6,343 nt of DNA from Bacteroidota bacterium. GTDB taxonomy: Bacteria > Bacteroidota > Bacteroidia > 2-12-FULL-35-15. Of the stretch, positions 1-5,800 are shown one piece after another; within the stretch, counting starts at the first letter, position 1, and the number at the start of each line of letters is the position of its first letter. The stretch covers positions 1-6,343 of the forward strand of contig JAIOQD010000059.1 in the NCBI GenBank assembly GCA_021413595.1, read 5' to 3'. The translations under genes and the position numbers were made by a program. The notes beneath the pieces were generated by a model, which was not told where the DNA came from, ran no database searches, and saw only the letters and a list, made by a program, of their open reading frames with translations.

Positions 1-1007
1 CCAATTACAATGGGAAACATTTACTTGAAATGAATTTGCCTTCAGTATATGCAGCATTAAGATTTGCTCAGTTAAATTTTGAGGGGAGAGGTTCTTCCCC
101 TTTGGTGAGGTTGGGAGCTTCTATTTCATACGAAGTGATCGTTATAGATGATGCTTCTGTTGATGATTCAATAGTATTTATTCAACAACAGTATCCCGAC
201 ATTAAATTGCTTGTTAATGAGTCGAATAAAGGATTTTCACCTACCATTAATAAAGGAATCTTTGCTGCTCAGCACGAATTGGTTTTGGCTCTCAATTCTG
301 ATGTGCAACTCAAAGAAAATTATTTTATCGACCAATTGAAATATTTTGAAGCCCTTGATACTTTTGGTGTAATGGGAAAAATAATTGACCTCAATGGCTC
401 CGAAATTCAAGATGGTGCAAAATACCCCAAAACTGGTGTTAAAGGAATCAAAACTACTTTCAACTATATTCCACTTACTGAAACGAATGAAATGTGGCTG
501 CCAAGTTTTTTTCTTTCCGGGGCAAATGCATTAATGAACCGTGAAAAATTATGGCAATTAGGAGGTTTTGATGAACTATATGCACCGTATTATTACGAAG
601 ATGCCGATCTAGGGATTCGTGCCTGGAGGGTAGGCTGGAAATGTTATTTTGAACCGCAATCTGTTTGTATGCACGCGATCTCCTCAACTATTGGTAAATT
701 GAAATCGGAAAAAGTCAAAATAATTATAGAGCGTAACCGTATTATTTTAAATCACCTGCATTTGATGAACGGACAGCTTCTTTTTTTTAAATGCTGGTTA
801 TGGATCCGATGTTTTAGTAAACTTATAAAAGGTAATGTTACTATTTATAAAGCGATACAATTGTTTCGGAAAGAGCGGCCATTATTGGATATATCCAGAC
901 AAAATATATTAAAATTGCAAACAAAGAACAAAAAACAGTATACCGTATATGACACGGAGCGTTTTATCCTAAAAAAAATAAGATCAATAAAGTATCGTGT
1001 TTTTTAG
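1..1007 (+). CDS. Family 2 glycosyltransferase, 5' end outside window (partial)
   Basis: A GT-A fold glycosyltransferase that would transfer a sugar from a nucleotide-sugar donor to a glycan acceptor at the cytoplasmic face of the membrane. An ATG at 30 is not the real start. The frame is open to the left edge and codons 3-29 read NYNGKHLLE, the classic first strand and turn of GT2 enzymes. Counting from the Met at 30, VIDDAS (38-43) is the nucleotide-binding strand, NSD (89-91) stands in the DxD metal-site position, FFLSGAN (160-166) and GGFDE (178-182) are acceptor-side motifs, and YEDADLGIRAWRVGW (189-203) holds the ED catalytic-base region. About 120 less conserved residues follow, without a clear membrane anchor. 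The layout resembles rhamnosyltransferase-like GT2 proteins, but donor and acceptor cannot be read from the sequence. Residues about 17-32, between the first helix and the VIDD strand, look like an insertion encoded by a repeat (see the repeat entry). The stop is TAG at 1005-1007. The family call is firm; the substrate is unknown. Confidence 0.93.
   Translation, partial: NYNGKHLLEMNLPSVYAALRFAQLNFEGRGSSPLVRLGASISYEVIVIDDASVDDSIVFIQQQYPDIKLLVNESNKGFSPTINKGIFAAQHELVLALNSDVQLKENYFIDQLKYFEALDTFGVMGKIIDLNGSEIQDGAKYPKTGVKGIKTTFNYIPLTETNEMWLPSFFLSGANALMNREKLWQLGGFDELYAPYYYEDADLGIRAWRVGWKCYFEPQSVCMHAISSTIGKLKSEKVKIIIERNRIILNHLHLMNGQLLFFKCWLWIRCFSKLIKGNVTIYKAIQLFRKERPLLDISRQNILKLQTKNKKQYTVYDTERFILKKIRSIKYRVF
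82..125. repeat. Degenerate palindromic repeat inserted in frame in the glycosyltransferase gene
   Basis: This G/C-rich patch stands out in an AT-rich gene. TTCCCC at 95-100 can pair with GGTGA at 104-108 around a TTT loop (one mismatch), and also with GGGGA at 83-87 on its left, so the segment can form alternative hairpins. It codes for roughly GRGSSPLVRLGAS, low-complexity residues I would not expect between the first helix and second strand of a GT2 domain. From memory, the pattern TCCCC-TTT-GGGGAGGTTGGGAG is a common dispersed palindromic repeat in Bacteroidota genomes, and 95-116 looks like a decayed copy. That identity is recollection, not a search result. Confidence 0.5.
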
Positions 1008-1055
1008 CTGTGTTTCTTGTTGAAAAAGCGATTCAAAAACGCAAAAAATCTTGTA

Positions 1056-1304
1056 TCAAAACGTAGTCTTCATGAATTTCATTTTAATGAACTTAATTTC
1101 TTTTTTTGAAGCAACTTGTTCTTTTTCATGAAATAGTATTCGCTCTTCGAAACGAATGTGTTTTTCTAATTCTTCTTCTATTAAACTAAGGGATTTTGCA
1201 ATGTCCTTTTTAGCCTCAAATAATCTGATTAATCTTTTGTATTCTGAAATTGCTTTTTTAACTAAAGGATGATTTTTACCTAAAATTGGGAATACTACCA
1301 TTGT
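1056..1304 (-). pseudogene. Hemerythrin (HHE) domain protein, 3' fragment
   Basis: The minus-strand frame codes for about 81 residues that resemble the C-terminal half of Bacteroidota hemerythrin-like proteins, small di-iron proteins of about 140-160 residues that bind oxygen or nitric oxide. The match rests on FPILGKNHPLVKKAI (4-18) and EKHIRFEERILF (46-57), which carries the H..FEE metal-ligand motif of the last helices. The N-terminal half with the first metal ligands is missing: one codon (Thr) precedes the Met at 1299-1301 and then comes a stop at 1305-1307. The usual EH ligand after the loop reads EY here (20-21), which suggests loss of iron binding. The remaining C-terminal end appears complete. 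It converges on the glycosyltransferase gene, 48 bp from its stop. It probably represents a truncated, non-functional gene; a short expressed protein starting at the Met cannot be excluded. Confidence 0.65.
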
Positions 1305-1320
1305 TTATTAATCGAACTCA
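1302..1320. other. Probable deletion junction between two divergent truncated genes
   Basis: The recognisable minus-strand hemerythrin sequence stops at about 1304 and the recognisable plus-strand GxxExxY sequence starts at about 1321. Only some 16 bp lie between, with stops closing both frames. Two genes facing away from each other have each lost their 5' half and start codon, and there is no promoter region left. A single deletion explains this most simply. Confidence 0.5.
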
Positions 1321-1533
1321 GGTTATAAGGAAATAAAATTGGAATGTGGCTACAGGATAGATTTGTTGGTAGAAAACACTGTTGTTGTTGAGTTAAAAAC
1401 AGTAGATGCTTTTAATCCCGTGCATGAAGCACAAATTTTGACTTACATGAAGTTTTCAAATAAACTAATAGGTCTTTTAATTAATTTCTATGTAACATTG
1501 TTAAAAAATGGAATCAAGAAATATAAACGATAA
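1312..1533 (+). pseudogene. GxxExxY family protein, 5'-truncated fragment
   Basis: The frame from 1312 (just after a stop at 1309-1311) codes for about 73 residues matching the C-terminal part of the GxxExxY family (PD-(D/E)XK-like, about 125 residues, function not established). Visible family motifs are GYKEIKL at the junction, CGYRIDLLVE, VVVELKTV, NPVHEAQILTYMKF and GLLINF. The nuclease-like residues D (codon 1360) and E-x-K (codons 1390 and 1396) are kept. The roughly 50 N-terminal residues, including the GxxExxY motif that names the family, are absent and cannot be found upstream because the hemerythrin fragment begins there. No ATG precedes the conserved region; the first possible initiator is TTG at 1339. 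The stop is TAA at 1531-1533. It is most likely a remnant produced by the same deletion that truncated the neighbouring hemerythrin gene. Confidence 0.75.
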
Positions 1534-1906
1534 TCATACTCAGTGGTTCTCTGTGGGTGCTCCGTGAAACTCAGTGTAACTTTTTTATGAAATGTTTTTT
1601 TGCGTAACATCTTGAATAAGTGAGTTATCTTATCATGATATTGTTTCATAAAATTTAATTGTGTCGAAAATTAGATTCTGTTAATTGTTGGGGAGTTAAT
1701 AAAGGAAACGTCCAAAAGTTAAGAAGGTTTGTTAATTATAGAGTAGTAGCTTATGTGAAATTAGTCTTTTCATTTGGGAGACAAAATACAAATTCTGTTT
1801 TAACATTATAGGCTCCACTCTAGACCTTAAAGGCCAACAAACTTTAATTCAATAATATTGAAAAGGTTGCTATGGGAACAATTAAAGCAATATCAGAATT
1901 TAAGAA
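1534..1906. other. Gene-free AT-rich region
   Basis: No convincing coding frame, tRNA or known RNA is visible here. It contains the CTCHGTG array at its left end, then AT-rich sequence with TTTTATGAAA (1583-1592) and its exact inverse complement TTTCATAAAA (1644-1653) flanking the perfect 10-bp palindrome TATCATGATA (1631-1640). In DNA this AT-rich, such inverted repeats may be chance. The frame reading into the next gene is open back to a TTG at 1858, but that upstream part resembles no protein I know and is judged untranslated. Confidence 0.4.
1539..1580. repeat. Four short direct repeats CTCHGTG at 10-11 bp spacing
   Basis: CTCAGTG (1539-1545), CTCTGTG (1549-1555), CTCCGTG (1560-1566) and CTCAGTG (1570-1576) are spaced 10, 11 and 10 bp apart. 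Only the fourth base of the unit varies among the copies. The array starts six bases after the stop of the GxxExxY fragment and is followed by a run of six T. Its function is unknown. It is too short and lacks the spacer pattern of a CRISPR array. From memory, similar CTCTGTG-rich tails occur near other GxxExxY genes, which I could not verify. Confidence 0.6.
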
Positions 1907-1914
1907 TACCTTTG
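1907..1914 (+). promoter_or_regulatory. Bacteroidota-type -7 box for the 4HB sensor gene
   Basis: TACCTTTG fits the TAnnTTTG -7 consensus of Bacteroidota primary sigma factors. It would place transcription start near 1920, about 25 bp before the ATG at 1945. No TTG is seen at the expected -33 distance, so this is a half-match. Its position argues against the TTG start at 1858, which would lie upstream of the transcript. Confidence 0.4.
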
Positions 1915-1944
1915 ATACAAAATAATTTAAATATTCGTAGGACT

Positions 1945-2568
1945 ATGAAATGGGCGTATAGCATAAAAAATAAATTGGTGGCATCTGGGGCGCTGCTTTC
2001 ACTCTGTTTATTGGTTTTATTTAGTAATTATATTGATAGAGACCATACACAAAACGTAAAAAATTCAATTAGCACATTATATGAAGACCGATTAATCGCA
2101 GAAAGCTATATTTTAAAAATGACAAGCAGTGTCTATCAAATAAAGGAAGCATTAAACGCTGATATGAATGATGCCAGCAAAGATAATACGATCAATAATT
2201 TGCTTTTAAATATTAAAGAACTAAGCAATGCTTACCAAAAAACTAAATTCACAGATGTAGAGAAAAAAAAAGCTGATGAGTTGTTAATTACACTTCTTGA
2301 ATTTGAATCAGGTAATTTGAATAACACTCAAATTAAATTAAAATCTGCAAATGAGGCACTTGTTATACTCAATGAACTATCCGCAATACAATTAGATGAG
2401 TCGAAACAAATTATGGCTTATGCCGAAACATTATACCTTTCGGGTAAAACATCATCACAATTCGTTTTTGCTATCATTATCATTATTTTATTAGTTCTTC
2501 AGGCACTTGTATTTACTTCTAAAACATTAATTCCAAATAATAAAACGAAATCCCCAAATCTTAACTAG
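1945..2568 (+). CDS. Stand-alone four-helix-bundle (4HB_MCP) sensor membrane protein
   Basis: A 207-residue protein resembling the periplasmic ligand-binding module of methyl-accepting chemotaxis proteins. MKWAYSIKNKL is a short cytoplasmic start, residues about 11-30 form the first transmembrane helix, 31-172 are a polar, largely helical periplasmic region with the typical YEDRLIAESYI segment (about 49-59), and 173-190 (FVFAIIIII onwards) form the second helix. A short charged tail of about 17 residues ends the protein. There is no HAMP, methylation or kinase domain, so any signal must pass to a partner protein not visible here. I chose ATG 1945 over the in-frame TTG at 1858: the conserved MKW start of the family begins there, TAGGA lies 3 bp upstream as a weak ribosome site, and the -7 box at 1907 fits it. 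The stop is TAG at 2566-2568. The family call is fairly sure; the ligand and partner are unknown. Confidence 0.8.
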   Translation: MKWAYSIKNKLVASGALLSLCLLVLFSNYIDRDHTQNVKNSISTLYEDRLIAESYILKMTSSVYQIKEALNADMNDASKDNTINNLLLNIKELSNAYQKTKFTDVEKKKADELLITLLEFESGNLNNTQIKLKSANEALVILNELSAIQLDESKQIMAYAETLYLSGKTSSQFVFAIIIIILLVLQALVFTSKTLIPNNKTKSPNLN

Positions 2569-2574
2569 TATCAT

Positions 2575-2606
2575 GTCAATGATGAATTGACGGATAAAGT
2601 TTTTTT
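2575..2606 (+). terminator. Weak rho-independent terminator candidate after the 4HB gene
   Basis: GTCAAT (2575-2580) and ATTGAC (2586-2591) form a perfect 6-bp stem with a 5-base loop, six bases after the stop codon. Seven T follow at 2600-2606. The stem is short and AT-rich and the T run begins 8 bases after it, so this is only a candidate. Confidence 0.3.
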
Positions 2607-2786
2607 AATTTTATTCTCGCATCCATTGTTGTAAACTGCCAGTTAATTTTCGCTTTCTTGTTATTTCTATGTATTTCCCTATGCAACTTTTTGAACAACT
2701 TTAGTGTCTTTCAAAAAAGTAAAAATTAATTTCCAAAGAATATTGAACAATGAAAGGTCATTCAGTATAAATTTAGTTAATTCAAA

Positions 2787-2812
2787 TTGAATGCTTTTTT
2801 TACATATATTTG
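2787..2812 (+). promoter_or_regulatory. Promoter candidate of the PKD protein gene
   Basis: TATATTTG at 2805-2812 matches the TAnnTTTG -7 box of Bacteroidota. A TTG at 2787-2789 could serve as the -33 element, but the gap of 15 bp is shorter than usual. Transcription would start near 2819, leaving a leader of about 17 bases. Confidence 0.45.
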
Positions 2813-2821
2813 GGCAAATTC

Positions 2822-2826
2822 GGAGA
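2822..2826 (+). promoter_or_regulatory. Ribosome binding site of the PKD protein gene
   Basis: GGAGA lies 9 bases before ATG 2836, a good Shine-Dalgarno match in a phylum where such sites are often absent. It decides the start against the in-frame ATG at 2791, which would add 15 residues ahead of the signal peptide and lies upstream of the -7 box. Confidence 0.5.
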
Positions 2827-2835
2827 ATTTCTAAA

Positions 2836-5800
2836 ATGAAGATAAAAGCAACGCGTTTTTGGTCATTTCTTATTTTTGCTTCATATTCCTTTACTCCTCT
2901 AATAAGTGGAGCCCAAGTAGTTGCGAACTTTTCAGCAACTCCTATTTCCGGTTGCGCACCACTTAATGTAGCGTTTACCAATCTTTCAACCGGTGCTGCT
3001 ACCTATAGCTGGAATTTTGGAAATGGGAACACCTCAACAGCCACTAGTCCTGGTGCCATATTTTCTACTCCCGGAACATTCACTGTTACATTGATCGCCA
3101 CAAATGGTACCTCTAATACATTTACATCCACCATAACAGTATTTACCAGTCCTATTGCCAGCTTTACCACCAGCACAATGCCTTCCTGCCCTGGTCAGTT
3201 GGTTACTTTAACAGATAATTCAACACAAGGAAGTGCGGCACTTTCTTCCTGGTCCTGGGATTTTGGTGATGGAAATGGTCAGGCTACAGCTACCGGCTTA
3301 GTAACTCATTCTTATGCATTAGCAGGCACTTATCCTGTTACAATGATCGTTACAGATGCCAACGGATGTAGCAACAGTATCATAAAATCTGTTACGATTG
3401 CAGCTACACCAGTAGCTGCTTTTACAGGAAGTCCTACATCCGCCTGTGCCCCTCCTTTACTTGTTAATTTCACAAACACTTCCACTGTTTCCGGAACAGT
3501 GAATTATACCTGGGATTTTGGAGACAGCAATACATCAATTCTTACCAATCCTTCTAATACCTTTAATGCTCTAGGAGGATATACGATAACGCTTACTGTT
3601 GTTCAAGGTGCTTGTAGCGACACGGAAGTAAAAACCAATTATATCGGAATTCAAAGTGTTGTTGCAGATTTCAGTGCCGACATTGTATCAGTATGTGCCG
3701 GTGAAGTAATAACGTTCACTAATTTGTCATTCCCTCTTTCGTCCACTCAATCCTGGGATTTCGGAGACGGTACCACTTCCACAAGCACAAACCCCACACA
3801 TGCCTACGCAGCAGGAGGGACTTATAATGTTAGTTTAATTGAGGGAGCTGTTGGCTGTCAGAGTACCGAAGTAAAAAACAACTACATTGTTATTACACCT
3901 TCTTCAACAGTAGCTTTCAGTGCTAACCAAACTCAAAACTGTTCCGCACCTTTTGCCGTAACTTTTAGTAATACCTCTACCGCAGGCTCAACCTACAGTT
4001 GGGATTTTGGAGACGGCACCCCTCCTTTTAGTACAGGTTCACTTACAAATTTTGCATACACCTATACTACTTCAGGTAACTTCACGGTTACACTCACAGT
4101 AACAAGCCCTAATGGATGTGTAACGGTGCTTGAAAAACCTGCTTATATTATTATCCCTGACCCCATTGCCGATTTTTCCGCCACTCCCGTGCAAGGCTGT
4201 ATCCCCCTTTTAGCTGATTTTGCCAGTACAAGCATCTCCACCTTTGATCCTATCACAAGTTATATCTGGGATTTTGGGAACGGAACAGCCACTACTGCAT
4301 CCCCAAACACAAGCAACACCTTCAGTACATTAGGATTATTCACGGTAACCTTGATTATTGAAACCTCATCCGGATGTAGGGATACCATTACAAAAGTTAA
4401 TCATATATCAACAGGGATAAAACCAACAGCCAACTTTAGTATTGTAGATCCTACAGTTTGTTATGGAACAGAGGCTGAATTTAACGATCTTTCGATAGGC
4501 GCAGATTCTGCTTATTGGGAATTTGACCTCAATCAGGGAACTTTTTCTACCCCCCCGGGAGCTGTCTTACCATTCAGCCCGGTTACCAATCTTTTCCCGG
4601 ATACCGGTACATTCTATGTGACTCAGATAGCTTTTAGTAATGGTTGTGCCGACACACTCAAAATTGACAATATTGTACAAATCCTTCCTCCAAAACCCAT
4701 ATTTACATTTGAACTTAATTGTATAAATCTTTATTCTGTTACTTTTACCGATGCTTCACTTGGCGCAGATTCCATTGTATGGAATTTTGGTGACGGAAGT
4801 CCCATTATAAGTGATGTGCTCAATCCAACCCATATTTTTGCAACTCGTGGTACAAAAGTAGTTACATTAACCGCCTATAATTTTGAAACCGGTTGCTTCA
4901 GTTCTGTGATACAAACATTTCAAATAACAGAACCGATAGCACAATTTACCTCGGTTCCAAGTATCGGATGTTACCCATTAGGTGTAACCTTCACCAGCAC
5001 TTCACAGGATGACAATAGTGTTGTTTGGGATTTTGGCGATGGCAGTCCGCGCTTGGCATTAAATAGTCCAACCTTTCCTTTTCTTTATGTTTTTTCTCTA
5101 CCCCAACAGGACACAGTTAAACTCATCATCACCGATGTAAATGGCTGTATGGATAGCACTACCAGTTTAATCTCTGTGTATGGCCCCACCCCGAATTTTA
5201 ATGCCATTACTACCTCCGGATGTACCCCTTTTTTGGTAACCTTAACGGATGCTTCCGTTTCAGATTCGACCCTTGTTCAATGGACATGGGGTTTTGGTGA
5301 TGGTACGCCAAGTCAGACCGTAAATACGCCATCTACAAGTCATACCTATATTACACCCGGTTTTTATGATGTAACGATGACGGTTACAGATAAAAATGGT
5401 TGTGTTAAAACCCTCAACAAACCAGCCTATATTCAACCTACTTTTCCTTTCCCTGCCTTTGTTGCTGATACATTTGCTTGTAGAGGGGAAATTGTTGTTT
5501 TTGATGCTTCTGCTACCAATGTGGCAAATCCGGCCACTTACGATTGGAATTTTGGTGATGGCACTAACATCACCAGCGGTGCAGTGCCAAGTACCACCCA
5601 TGCCTATACCTCCGACAACCTTTATACAGTTACTTTAACGGTAACCGATTTAAATGGCTGCGACAGTTCTATTCAACAACAAATACGTATTCAACACCCT
5701 ACGGCCAGCTTCACCGATTCAGTTCTTTTAATTGGCTGTGGCGTTACAAACATGCAATACACCGATAATTCTACAGGTTTGTCACTTACCGGATGGCAAT

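Noticed and set aside
30..32. ATG as the true glycosyltransferase start
   Set aside because: The open frame upstream codes for NYNGKHLLE, a conserved GT2 segment, so the gene begins outside the window.
475..687. Minus-strand frame of 70 codons
   Set aside because: It lies wholly antisense to well-conserved glycosyltransferase motifs and resembles no known protein.
780..788. Run of eight T in the glycosyltransferase gene as a phase-variation tract (a run of eight A also occurs at 971-978)
   Set aside because: Runs of this length are common in AT-rich DNA, and the frame is intact through both.
1539..1580. CRISPR-like array
   Set aside because: Units are only 7 bp at 10-11 bp spacing, with no 25-40 bp repeats or unique spacers.
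1858..1944. N-terminal extension of the 4HB protein from a TTG start
   Set aside because: The 29 extra residues are unlike the family, lie partly upstream of the -7 box, and would put a polar stretch before the conserved MKW start.
2679..2981. Minus-strand frame of 100 codons
   Set aside because: It overlaps the promoter, signal peptide and first PKD domain of the plus-strand gene, which has much stronger support.
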